From assembly GCA_006503475.1 (NCBI GenBank), contig RSEH01000120.1:1-64000 (forward strand): a DNA stretch of 64,000 bases. The letters are read 5' to 3'. Origin of the DNA: Stentor roeselii (taxonomy: Eukaryota > Ciliophora > Heterotrichea > Heterotrichida > Stentoridae). The notes beneath the pieces were generated by a model, which saw nothing but the letters and a program-made list of their open reading frames with translations, had not been told where the DNA came from and ran no database searches. The position numbers and the translations under genes were made by a program. This document shows, piece after piece, positions 21,244 to 30,559 of the stretch; position 1 is the stretch's first letter, and each line of letters begins with the position of its first letter.

Positions 21244-22191
21244 TAAATAATAAATGTATTTTTTTTTCTTATTGCATGAAAGTATTAATGCATTTTCAAT
21301 TGTTAATATAGTCTATCAACCTATATTAATTTTTATTAAGCTTAGTAATTAAAAATAATAAGCATCACTTAGTAGTAAGTTATATAAACATAACCTATAA
21401 TTATTTCTTATGGTTTAAAATAAACTCTAATCATCAGTTGATTAGTCTATTCTCATTAGTTTCGAGTCAGTGGCAGACTACATTAAAATGGAAATTTTTG
21501 TTGCATCCGTTTCATTCCCAGTAAACACTTTAATAATTTAGAGATTTTTTAAAAGCCTGTGCTCAGTATCTGTCTGTTATTCGAATAAAAATCTGCCAGT
21601 AAATTTAAAAATTTTATATGTTAGGTCTGGTTCTATTTATGTATTGCATCTAGATTTCTACTATATAAAAATCTTAGCGAATGACAATGACTTGAGAAAA
21701 GTGTAAAAAAGTAGCAATATGTTTCATCTAAATAAATTTCTATGAGCCTGACTTACATGTTGATAGGTCTTGAATTAAGTTTGATGTTCATTCTAATTTT
21801 TCTTAAGAGATTTTTAGATTTATTATCGTTATTGATATAGTTTCACTTTCCTTTGTAAATCGACGGGTAATTGGTTTAATAATTACATAAATATTTAATC
21901 AGCAGAGTGACTCTCATTTAGTTTGAACAGAATTATTTTATTCCACAGTGATAAACTTGAAACTTTGTATCTGGTCTAATCATTAGCCTTTAAACCATTC
22001 ATCAACAATCACATCAACTCTCCTCATAACCCATGAATCCCAAAATTCATCAACCCTTGCAACAATTCTAAAAATCTAACCCTAACACCTAAAAAACCCT
22101 GAAATCAATTAAACCCTCAAAAAAAAATCCTTCAAACTTTCAAATTTTCCTGAAATCTTCCAAATCAGCACCGTCCATAAATACCTCCTAA
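21244..22191. other. AT-rich spacer
   Basis: About 950 bases before the ABHD17-like gene. It is AT-rich with no gene seen. It carries the second copy of the 16-base string (21416-21431) and, at 22080-22090, one and a half telomere-like units, CCCTAACACCT, which I treat as chance. Confidence 0.5.
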
Positions 22192-23073
22192 ATGGAGCTC
22201 AATAGTATTCTTTTTCCAGCGCCATGCCAAAGCTACTCTTCAAACGACTACCCGGAAAACCTAATCTGGGTTCCAAAGATTCCAGACCATTCCTCAATCC
22301 CTTGTTTTTTGCTTCAAAGCAAAGAAGGTTCAAGCAAGGTAATAATTTACTTTCACGGAAACGCAGAAGACCTGGGCCTATCCTTCGAGATCCTGGACAC
22401 TCTTCGTTGTGTGTTAAAAGTCCACATCCTTGCAGTGGAGTACCCTGGTTACGGTGTATACGAGGGCAAAGCGACTTCAGACATTATATTAAACGACGCA
22501 GAATGCGTTTACAGTTTCCTTCTTTCCTTAGGAGTCCAGCCCGAAAACATCATCGTCTTCGGCAGAAGCATCGGCTCAGGCCCAGCGACTTTTCTGGCAA
22601 AGTCCAGGAAAATCTGCTGCTTGATGCTCATGTCCGCTTACACCTCCATCAAAGACGCTGCTGGCTTCCTCGCTGGGCAGCTGGGGAAGTCCTTGATGAA
22701 GGAAAGGTTTGAGAACTATAAAAACATGCCGTTCATCACTTGTCCGACTTTTATCGTTCATGGAGTTTTGGATAAAGTCATTCCTTATGAACAGTCTCAG
22801 AAGCTTCATGAACTCTGCAAAGGACCGAGTTCGTTGTTCTTGCCTTCGAGAATGACTCATAATACTTTTGACTACTGCAATGATCTCATCATGCCCATTG
22901 CTAGCTTCTTGTGTCAAGCCGGAATCGATGTTTGTCCTGACAGGGATAATGGAATGATTTTTGTACCTTGGGATTATTTTTTACCACCTCCGGGGCAGAG
23001 GGTCAGGAAGAGGAAAGTTGGAAGGAGTCGACATCAGACGAAGACTTCAGTTGAGTTAAATAATAATTGGTAA
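22192..23073 (+). CDS. ABHD17-like alpha/beta hydrolase (putative protein depalmitoylase)
   Basis: A 293-residue serine hydrolase with the full alpha/beta-hydrolase motif set. These are an HGN oxyanion motif in YFHGNAEDLG (about 55-57), the family segment EYPGYGVYEG, the nucleophile elbow GRSIGSG (S126), an acidic residue in HGVLDKVIP (D194) and a histidine in SRMTHNTFD (H223). This combination is typical of ABHD17/FAM108 proteins, which remove palmitate from membrane proteins. Animal ABHD17 has an N-terminal Cys cluster for its own palmitoylation; here only one Cys lies near the start (PCQSYSS), so membrane attachment is uncertain. The basic tail (RVRKRKVGRSRH) is an addition. It converges on the next gene, with stops 46 bases apart. 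GC is higher than in the flanks. Confidence 0.9.
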   Translation: MELNSILFPAPCQSYSSNDYPENLIWVPKIPDHSSIPCFLLQSKEGSSKVIIYFHGNAEDLGLSFEILDTLRCVLKVHILAVEYPGYGVYEGKATSDIILNDAECVYSFLLSLGVQPENIIVFGRSIGSGPATFLAKSRKICCLMLMSAYTSIKDAAGFLAGQLGKSLMKERFENYKNMPFITCPTFIVHGVLDKVIPYEQSQKLHELCKGPSSLFLPSRMTHNTFDYCNDLIMPIASFLCQAGIDVCPDRDNGMIFVPWDYFLPPPGQRVRKRKVGRSRHQTKTSVELNNNW

Positions 23074-23119
23074 AAGGATTTTGATGGTTTTAGATTTTTT
23101 AAATATTTTATTGAAGGTT

Positions 23120-24076
23120 TCAAGGACTTGAAAGTCGTCGCTTCTCGTTCTCCAGTTCCATCATTTTCGCCATTTTCTGCTCGGTCTTCAATTGGATCAA
23201 AGCAAGAATATCGCTGGCTTTGGTTTCTCGAAATCTGTCAGTGACTCGATTGAATTGCTTGCTTTTTTCCTTCCTTCTCTTTCGGTTTCTTATTTCATTT
23301 AAAATTTCCGCTTTTACAGTTTGAATATTTTTGTTATTATTCAAAATCTTGGCATTTTTCTCTACTTTGTTAACTTTTGCCATCAAATCTCGAAGTCCTT
23401 CATTGATTTCCATCATTTTTCCCTGACACCCTCTGACTTCCTCACGAATTTCATCGATTTCATCAGGTTTATCGTATTTTTCCTTTAAAAACTTGACAGA
23501 TTCTTCGAGTTCCTCAAGTTGAAACCTGAGTTTCGACTTGAAATTCCTTTCAAAGCCGTTGAAATCCTTCACTTCATGCGAATTCGAAGAGATCTCTGAA
23601 ATATTGACCATGCTTTCATCAAAGTTCTTATTTTTCTTGGAAATTATCATCTTTTCAAGTAAGAAAACCTTGTTTAAATAACAGTTCGTGGCTCCAAAAG
23701 TCTCTAAAACCACGATTTTAATAAAACGAGTGGCTTTGTTAAGCGGTTCAATTGAAAATATCTGCGGCTTCGTCGAAAGTTGTGCTTGAAACACTCCCCA
23801 TCTGGTGAAAGAGTCTTCCTTTGAAGCGACGTGCAACTCGACTAGTGACGGGTTCGAACTGTAGCTATGCCAACAGAACCACCCGAAAAAATTGATGTCC
23901 GGGTGGAAGTTTAGATGCGAGATGTCAATTGTCAGTGACTGAGGAAGGCCTTCTTCTGATACCCATACTCCTTTTTCACTTGATAAGATTGAAGACGCCT
24001 CGCTGCGACCTTTGCTTGAAGAGTAGCTGAAAATTGAAGCACCGTTTGAAGAGGTTAGAAGGTTGTTTGAATGCAT
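23120..24076 (-). CDS. SUN/discoidin-like domain plus coiled-coil protein
   Basis: A 318-residue protein. Residues about 25-150 form a predicted jelly-roll, galactose-binding-like domain. It has the string LVELHVASKED, then WGVFQAQL, then FSIEPLNKATRFIKIVVLET and a closing CYLNKVFLLE, a layout like SUN domains and discoidin/F5-8C domains. The rest (about 165-318) is charged and helical with a coiled-coil stretch (residues about 180-245) and a basic RNRKRRKEKSK segment. No signal peptide or membrane helix is seen, so a classical nuclear-envelope SUN protein is unlikely. A cytoskeletal or ciliary role such as that of CEP104-type jelly-roll proteins is possible. Domain assignment is by pattern only. 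Confidence 0.6.
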   Translation of the reverse strand: MHSNNLLTSSNGASIFSYSSSKGRSEASSILSSEKGVWVSEEGLPQSLTIDISHLNFHPDINFFGWFCWHSYSSNPSLVELHVASKEDSFTRWGVFQAQLSTKPQIFSIEPLNKATRFIKIVVLETFGATNCYLNKVFLLEKMIISKKNKNFDESMVNISEISSNSHEVKDFNGFERNFKSKLRFQLEELEESVKFLKEKYDKPDEIDEIREEVRGCQGKMMEINEGLRDLMAKVNKVEKNAKILNNNKNIQTVKAEILNEIRNRKRRKEKSKQFNRVTDRFRETKASDILALIQLKTEQKMAKMMELENEKRRLSSP

Positions 24077-24244
24077 TATTATTGAAAGGATGAATAGAGA
24101 AGGAAGCTAGTTCTTAGTTAAAATTTTAATAATATTCAATTTACCTGATATTGAAACAACTTTTCTCTAATTTCTCAATAAAATCATTATTAACATTTAA
24201 TCTAAAGTGTTCATCAAGCTAAACCATTCCTCTTTTCTCTTTTC

Positions 24245-24814
24245 TTAATTATTACCTACAGTCAAGCCATTCACCCTGAGCCCATCAATCCACTTTTCAA
24301 ATTCCTCCTCATCTCTACAAGCAAACAAGATCCTATTCATTTCCTGATTAATTCCCGAGTGATTTTTATTAACTTTATTTTGATTCCCAGCGAAATTCGA
24401 GTTTTTCAGAATGATTTCAAATTGCTTATCATTCTGTGAACAGATGACTTCTTTGACTTCAGAAAGGTTGAGTAAGCCGATGGGTTTATTGAAGTTAAAA
24501 CATGAACTGTATTCGTTTTTGTAGTACTTCAGCTCGAATGGAGTCAAAACCACCCAACGAGTCATGAACTTGCTGCGAAAGCCTGGCTGGTACTTCTCTA
24601 GTTCTCCTTGAATTGAAACTCGTGTGATTGCTGCTGAAGGGGCTTGATTCGGTTCTGGGATCTCTGGAGGTGGCGAGGAAAATAAACTCACTGGAACCTC
24701 TGAAACATGTGGAGGGGTGTGAAATGTCTCGTATTTTACTTGGTCTTTTGTTATTATTGTTATTGAGTCGGGATTTATCTCGAGGTCTGAGGATTTACAG
24801 TTGTTTGTTCCCAT
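24245..24814 (-). CDS. PH-domain protein with possible N-myristoylation
   Basis: A 189-residue protein. Residues about 66-182 make one pleckstrin homology domain: a first strand VSIQGELEKYQ, then the strand pair RWVVLTPFELKYYKNE, a strand IGLLNLSEVKEVI, and the final helix EEEFEKWIDGLRVNG with the conserved Trp. The first residues MGTNNCKS have Gly2 and Cys6, as in dually lipidated proteins, so the protein could be anchored by myristate and palmitate (inference). The linker at 33-60 is Pro-rich. PH domains bind phosphoinositides or proteins. The basic residues around 72-86 could serve lipid binding. It is intronless. Confidence 0.85.
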   Translation of the reverse strand: MGTNNCKSSDLEINPDSITIITKDQVKYETFHTPPHVSEVPVSLFSSPPPEIPEPNQAPSAAITRVSIQGELEKYQPGFRSKFMTRWVVLTPFELKYYKNEYSSCFNFNKPIGLLNLSEVKEVICSQNDKQFEIILKNSNFAGNQNKVNKNHSGINQEMNRILFACRDEEEFEKWIDGLRVNGLTVGNN

Positions 24815-25019
24815 CTTTTGAGGAGGTTTTATTAGTGATCAGAGAAACTTTGTGATAAGAATGAGGAATTTATAAATTTTGAACTTTTATATTTAGAGAA
24901 TTATATTTTTTTAGAGGGCAGGGAGATGTGGTTTAAATATTGTAACTTTTAGCTGTGAATAATTAAAATCTGAAAAAATTTTTTTTTATGATTAGCTTAA
25001 CTCTTATCTAATCTATTTC

Positions 25020-27440
25020 TCATACCCAAACTTGATCTAAATTGCCAACAAGGGCCTCTCCACATTCTAGACAGTTATTAGGATTTTCATTAAAGCAGGT
25101 AATGCACATGATATTAGTTGGACAATGGAATTTTTCACCCATATATCTCACAACACCATGATTATTACAAATATTGCAAGGATATAATATCATCATCTCA
25201 TTACCAAAATTGACGAATCGATTAAAGTCTTCACCAGTTTGTCTAAGAGTATCTGCAAAGATTGACCAACACTTTTTGCATTTAATTTGATCGATATCTG
25301 TGCTATACCAAAAATTAGGCAAAATAGTAGTGATTAAACACTGAGGACATGTAAATTTTAACATTGGGTTTTCGATGATGCTCATGCTATTGTTAGAGCA
25401 CTTTTGACAAATTTTCAGAGTATTTATTTTAATCATGCATGGTATACAGTGTAAAATTCTTATACCACCAGAACCATATATTTTTAGTAATTCTTCATCT
25501 AATGCTCTGACTTTAGAGTTGCAAAGACAGCAAAGAATACCTTGATCATTATAAAGTTTAAAATAATTCAATTGTCCTACCTGATTCTCAGCTTTCAAGA
25601 AATTTATGACAAGAATATTTTTTTTTTTATCAGGAAATTGAATCTCATAATTTTCCAATTTTTCATTAAAAAATTGTCCCATAAACCATTGATCGTAATA
25701 ATTTTGAACACAATCAAAATGGAAGAAAACTCCATTCATATTAAAAAAGCTTTTGTCACCAATACGAGGAGATATATTACAAATTCCACAAGTGCTGCTT
25801 AGCTGATTTAACCCTATTTTCATCACAACAAATTCATCGAATCTTATTTTATTTCCTGAGATATTTTCTAATCTATTCTTCAATATTTTGCAGTGATCTA
25901 TTTCTTCCTTAAAATTTTCATAAATAACTGGAGGAATTTGATTTTTTATGCACTCTGAATAATTCTTCATGATGTTATTTTGAATTTCATTTAAACATTT
26001 ATAAAATTCAAGTAATTCATCATTTATGTTGCTTTTACTTTCTTTGGCATTGTAAGAGACTTTACATGGTTCATCTTTGATAAAATATTGAACCGGTTTT
26101 GATTCTTGTCTTAAATAATCGAAATTTTCAATTAAATGCATTCTTCTCGTGATCAAGGCATAAACTTGTTTCATTTTCCCTTCTTTAGCTTCAGCATAAA
26201 AGTGAAAAGTTGGGTTAAAGTTGTTTAAAGTTCCGTTGAATTTAACACGATTGTAAAATTTCTTATCTTTGAAAATAATTACTGAAGTCACTCCAAGTAT
26301 TATGCTAAGTGCCTCTATTGTTTGGAACTCTTGCTCCATATCCTCCTGAAATTTCAGATTAGGCAAAATCTCTTCAAAAACATTCACACTTTTTACTGCG
26401 GTGCTCATTAAATTTTCACACAAACTCATGATTCTCAGAAAACTTTTATCACCTAAATGATCAGGATCATCTAGATTCATTTCACACATGGTGAGTCTTT
26501 TCCCTAGTTTTTCTTGTATCTTTGCAATATAACTATCATCTGGAAAGGTTTTCATATGATTTGAAAGTTGAAAGGCAAAAGCCCTGATTTGATTTTTTTG
26601 TTGAGAAATTTTGACAAAACTTGCATATTCAGCTTCGAATTCAGGTTTTACATTAGCTTCAATTGGAAGATAAGAAATCGGGAATCTTATTGAAATTCTC
26701 GTACTTTTATCTAAATGTTTAAGGTTTCTTTCAAAAAATTTCATTAATTCTTCATCTTGATTAGGTCTTTCAGGGTTTCGAGGTGAATTGGGAATGTCTG
26801 GCATCGGGGATTGTGGCAGGTGTTTGTTTGCAATAACTTTAATATAAGGTTCTGAGTTGAAATACTGGTCAAAGTATTGAGAGTTGATTTTTTTTTCAGC
26901 TTCTATCATGTGTTTAGAAAAAGGAATATAAAAATAGTTGTTATTTCCAACTATCTTTATATTGATGTATCTGCCTGGAGTGTCTGGAACATATTCTAAA
27001 GTTTGATTTGGATACAAACATGTTATGCAGACTTTGAAGTTATTTGAAAAATAGATAAATTTTCCTTCATGTCCTGTGTTAAGATTAAGATTATTCATCA
27101 GGGTGAAGAATAAACCTCCAGATTTTTCAGTAGTGTAGTAGTTTATATAATATAAGCACCATTCTAAAGCTTTGATGGGAGTGTCTGCTGTTTGAACACA
27201 ATTGTTTAATACACTCATAAATATTTCAGATGGGTCAATCTTTTTATTGAAGATTTGCTGAGCGATCATATAACATTGATTGAAATCCTGATGATTTGAT
27301 TTTTTGCTGTGGATTACTAAATTATAGAGAAAAGCACTGAGAAGAGTTGTAAGTAAGTCACCTTCGCATCCGAGTTTTCTGTAACACGTTAACTCAGGAG
27401 CTCTTATCGAGCTATAATCTTTAATCTCTGCGTAATCCAT
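25020..27440 (-). CDS. Cysteine-rich zinc-finger protein of unknown function
   Basis: An 806-residue protein. The N-terminal 190 residues look globular, with conserved-looking Cys and Trp positions, and match no family I recognise. The middle is helical. From about 550 on there are nine or more C-x2-C pairs: CGIC with a later HFDC, CCLC with HCIPC, CQKC, CPQC, CKKC, CNIC, CITC and CLEC. These suggest several tandem zinc-binding modules, the first RING-like. The number and order recall RING-between-RING ubiquitin ligases, but spacings do not fit that template well enough to assign it. No membrane segment or signal peptide. The gene is AT-richer than its neighbours. The ATG directly follows ATTTTTATT. 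Confidence 0.65.
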   Translation of the reverse strand: MDYAEIKDYSSIRAPELTCYRKLGCEGDLLTTLLSAFLYNLVIHSKKSNHQDFNQCYMIAQQIFNKKIDPSEIFMSVLNNCVQTADTPIKALEWCLYYINYYTTEKSGGLFFTLMNNLNLNTGHEGKFIYFSNNFKVCITCLYPNQTLEYVPDTPGRYINIKIVGNNNYFYIPFSKHMIEAEKKINSQYFDQYFNSEPYIKVIANKHLPQSPMPDIPNSPRNPERPNQDEELMKFFERNLKHLDKSTRISIRFPISYLPIEANVKPEFEAEYASFVKISQQKNQIRAFAFQLSNHMKTFPDDSYIAKIQEKLGKRLTMCEMNLDDPDHLGDKSFLRIMSLCENLMSTAVKSVNVFEEILPNLKFQEDMEQEFQTIEALSIILGVTSVIIFKDKKFYNRVKFNGTLNNFNPTFHFYAEAKEGKMKQVYALITRRMHLIENFDYLRQESKPVQYFIKDEPCKVSYNAKESKSNINDELLEFYKCLNEIQNNIMKNYSECIKNQIPPVIYENFKEEIDHCKILKNRLENISGNKIRFDEFVVMKIGLNQLSSTCGICNISPRIGDKSFFNMNGVFFHFDCVQNYYDQWFMGQFFNEKLENYEIQFPDKKKNILVINFLKAENQVGQLNYFKLYNDQGILCCLCNSKVRALDEELLKIYGSGGIRILHCIPCMIKINTLKICQKCSNNSMSIIENPMLKFTCPQCLITTILPNFWYSTDIDQIKCKKCWSIFADTLRQTGEDFNRFVNFGNEMMILYPCNICNNHGVVRYMGEKFHCPTNIMCITCFNENPNNCLECGEALVGNLDQVWV

Positions 27441-27561
27441 AATAAAAATTTATAGAATAAGATAAATCACCACCATTAAACAAGCCGATCCCTAAACAAT
27501 TCGAATCAAAAACCCATTCGATCCCACAAATCCTCTAAAGTCTCCACCTAAATCACAATAA

Positions 27562-29235
27562 ATGCTTTTAATCCTAATCCTTCTCTCTAAGTTAACCAGT
27601 CAAGTCCTTCCAAATGACTTCATCTGGGGAGTCTCAGGTTCCGCATTCCAAACGGAAGGCGCCTACAACATCTCACGAGGTGCAAGCATCTGGGACTACT
27701 TCCAACAGTTCCCCGGCCGTATCGCGAATGGCGACACAGGAAAAACAACAGACGATTTTTACCATCATTACCCAGAAGACATAACCTCTTTAAAGTCCCT
27801 GGGGGCAAAAGCCTATCGTCTTTCAATCTCCTGGTCAAGAGTGCTTCCATCAGGAGACACTAAAAACATAAGCGAGGCAGGAGTCCAGTTCTACCTTTCC
27901 CTGCTCACAGCTCTGAACTCTGCAGGAGTCGATCCTTGGGTCAACCTGTACCATTTCGACCTGCCTCAAACCTTCAACACCTTCTCGAACAACTCCACTT
28001 GGCTTGACGTCGGGATGCCTGAAAAGTTCAGGGCTTATGCCGAGTTCTGCTTCAAGACTTTCGGACATTTGGTGAAACATTGGATGACTTTCAATGAAGT
28101 CATTGATTTCACCTGGCTTGGATATGGAACTGGAGATTTCGCTCCTGGAAGATGTAGTCCTGAATTTGCTGACTGGTGCAAGAATATTGGAGGGGGAGGA
28201 GATTCGAGTAGGGAACCTTACTTAGTGGCTCATCATGTTATTTTGGCTCATGCGCTTGCTGTTAGGACTTACAGGAAAAGTTACTCGAGGACTGGTGGAA
28301 TGGTCGGAATCGGGATCAATGTCGGATTTGGACTACCTTTTAATGTGAATAATCCACTTGATGTTAAGGCTGTTGATACTTCTCTCGCGTTTCAGTTTGG
28401 ATGGTTCGCTGATCCGCTTGTTTTTGGAGAGTATCCTCAGGAAATGACCAGTCTTATCACTGGGGGAAGGCTTCCTGGGTTTAATGAAAGTATGAAGGCT
28501 TTGGTTAGAGGGGCTTATGATTTTTTGGGGGTTAACTATTATACTACCTCTTACATAAAGGATACTGGAGTTGTTGGAGGAAATTATGGGAATGATGGAA
28601 GGTATCAAGGGTCAACTGTTAATGCCACTGGACACATCATTGGCCCTCAGGCTCAATCGACTTGGTTGAATGTTTATCCACCAGGTCTTCGTGGAATTTT
28701 GAATTGGGTTTCAAAAAGGTATTCAAAAGTCAAGCCTAAGCTTTTCGTGCTTGAAAATGGAGTCAGTTGTCCAAATGAAAGTCAAATTCCTCTGCAACAA
28801 GCTCTTAATGATTCATTCCGAGTTGACTATATATATGATCATGTGATGACCTTGCTAGACACTATCACAGATGATCATATTCCGATCCATGGATATTTTA
28901 TTTGGAGTCTTTTGGATAACTTAGAATGGGCTGACGGGTTTGAAACAAGGTTTGGCTTGATTTACGTTGATTACAAGAATAACTTAACAAGATATAAAAA
29001 AGAAAGCTGGTTTTTATACAAGAGTCTTATCCAGTATATTGGAAATAAACCTTTTTCAGAAATCCCTTCATCATCGACACTGATTCAACAAGCGAAACTA
29101 TCGCTGAAAGAAGAAGCTCAAATAGAAGAAGCTCAAATAGAAAAAGCTAAAATAGAAAAAGCTCAAATAGAAAAAGCTCAAATAGAAAAAGCTCAAATAG
29201 AAAAAGCTTCAATAGATGAAGCTCTTATAAAATAA
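27562..29235 (+). CDS. GH1 beta-glucosidase, secreted, with repetitive C-terminal tail
   Basis: A 557-residue protein. A short signal peptide (about 1-14) precedes a complete glycoside hydrolase family 1 barrel starting LPNDFIWGVSGSAFQTEG. The acid/base Glu is E179 in TFNEV (the family norm is TFNEP) and the nucleophile is E398 in LFVLENG. Substrate-pocket residues W in NLEWADGFE and H in YHFDLPQ are present. It would release glucose from cellobiose or other beta-glucosides, probably in the lysosome or food vacuole, and could finish what GH16 enzymes begin. After the barrel ends (about 500) comes a tail of seven AQIEK-type pentads (519-553) coded by a 15-base tandem repeat, which is not part of the family. 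GC is higher in the first half than in its flanks. Confidence 0.95.
   Translation: MLLILILLSKLTSQVLPNDFIWGVSGSAFQTEGAYNISRGASIWDYFQQFPGRIANGDTGKTTDDFYHHYPEDITSLKSLGAKAYRLSISWSRVLPSGDTKNISEAGVQFYLSLLTALNSAGVDPWVNLYHFDLPQTFNTFSNNSTWLDVGMPEKFRAYAEFCFKTFGHLVKHWMTFNEVIDFTWLGYGTGDFAPGRCSPEFADWCKNIGGGGDSSREPYLVAHHVILAHALAVRTYRKSYSRTGGMVGIGINVGFGLPFNVNNPLDVKAVDTSLAFQFGWFADPLVFGEYPQEMTSLITGGRLPGFNESMKALVRGAYDFLGVNYYTTSYIKDTGVVGGNYGNDGRYQGSTVNATGHIIGPQAQSTWLNVYPPGLRGILNWVSKRYSKVKPKLFVLENGVSCPNESQIPLQQALNDSFRVDYIYDHVMTLLDTITDDHIPIHGYFIWSLLDNLEWADGFETRFGLIYVDYKNNLTRYKKESWFLYKSLIQYIGNKPFSEIPSSSTLIQQAKLSLKEEAQIEEAQIEKAKIEKAQIEKAQIEKAQIEKASIDEALIK
29116..29220 (+). repeat. 15-base minisatellite inside GH1 gene
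   Basis: Seven tandem units of GCTCAAATAGAAAAA, in frame, coding Ala-Gln-Ile-Glu-Lys with small changes. The units at 29161-29205 are identical, and the first, third and last differ slightly. It ends just before the stop codon. Confidence 0.95.
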
Positions 29236-29304
29236 GAGCAATTTCACTATGATTAGTTAGAGAAATTAAATCCTTTATCAAGTTATCGAATTATAATCTT
29301 TTTC

Positions 29305-30100
29305 CTAAAGTATCTTTCCTACTGCTTTTCTACTATACACAACAGCCAAGTACTTCTGATTCGATAGAATTTTCTTGTTTCATTCAAAGTCTGCTTGGCT
29401 TGTCGAGTTTTTTCAGATGTCGCAGGCGTCAATTATGAGAATAGTGATTTTTGTGTATTCCTCTGATTAAATAAAATAAATTACCAGGGTAATCATTTTT
29501 TTTAATACAGATTTGCTCTGGACTTGGAAAAAACCTGTTTTCGATTTATCCTTCAAAAACCACTTCCAAAGATAACTGAAGCACAGTTATACTTTAATTA
29601 CTTCCTCTTTACTTTTGTATAAACCAGTAGAAATGGTAGGTCTTTCAAAGATCAACTGAAAGAGAGAAGTTCTGATTTCAGCCATTTCAAACACTCGCTT
29701 TTTTCGTTGATCTACACCTGGATCTTCCATCCAAGATACTATCTTAACATGCTTATCATTTCAGAACTTTTTTCTTTGATGAACTTGCCTTCAACGAGTT
29801 TCAATTCGAAGGGGCCTTTGAGAAAAGACTTTTGTTTGAATTTTAGTCTCAGTTATACATGGTTTGTGATGAAATCGAAACTGAAGAGTTTGAAGACAGG
29901 TCTAGGCGGCAAGTTCTTGGATAGGTCTTTAGATTGGACTTCTTGTTTGTAGATAGAGGACTTGTAATAAGAGCTCATTTCTGCATAATTCATGTTCATA
30001 TCTGCCCGTGTCTTTGGATCAGTACATCGGTTTTATGGGTCTGGGGATTGAGGCTTTTCTTGATTTTTTGATGTGAGGAAATCGGGTATTTATTTTTACT
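29305..30100 (-). pseudogene. Decayed gene of unknown family
   Basis: On the minus strand an ATG at 29999 starts a 134-codon stretch to 29598 that keeps one frame and has only four internal stops, far fewer than AT-rich noncoding DNA gives. It begins MNMNYAEMSSYYKSS and includes PFELKLVEGKFIKEKSSE. The four stops (29853-29855, 29739-29741, 29712-29714 and 29652-29654) are each one C-to-T change from a Gln or Arg codon. Coding-like sequence continues upstream to about 30100 in another frame and downstream to a TAG at 29305-29307 (ending KYLAVVYSRKAVGKIL). I infer a dead gene of at least 200 codons. I do not recognise the family. Confidence 0.6.
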
Positions 30101-30559
30101 GGGTTAGTGATGGTGATGCTAGGTGTTTTGTTGGAATTTATCAATAAATATTAAGTATTTTAACAGGTGAATGCTTCAAGAGATAAATCTTTATAAATTA
30201 AAAAATCTTTAAAGGTAAATTTTATATTTTCTAAAAATTAACTGAACTTTTGTATTATCTATAAAACCAGTTTATTTGTAATGAATTTTTCATTCATTTA
30301 TATGATTTTCTAGATTAAATTGAAGAGGATCAACAAATATTTTCTATTTAAGGACTGCAGGTTAGTTAAGAATGATGTATTCTAATGTTATATCGAATTA
30401 TTTTGTATTTAAATTAGAAATTCTTGATATTTGTGAGAAACTTTTATTAAAATTTATGAAATAAAAAAACAAAGATCACAGAAAAGAACTGGACATAAAT
30501 ATTAATTGAATATAAAAACGATAAATTTTTTTTCATGATTAAAATCTGAAACCTTAAAA
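30101..30559. other. AT-rich spacer
   Basis: About 460 bases with no supported gene. A 64-codon minus-strand frame (30447-30641) has biased composition (Phe, Leu, Ser, Lys) and looks like chance or part of the relic that follows. Confidence 0.4.

Noticed and set aside
22080-22090. Internal telomere-like CCCTAACACCT
   Set aside because: Only one and a half units in C-rich leader-like sequence; too short to be a former chromosome end.
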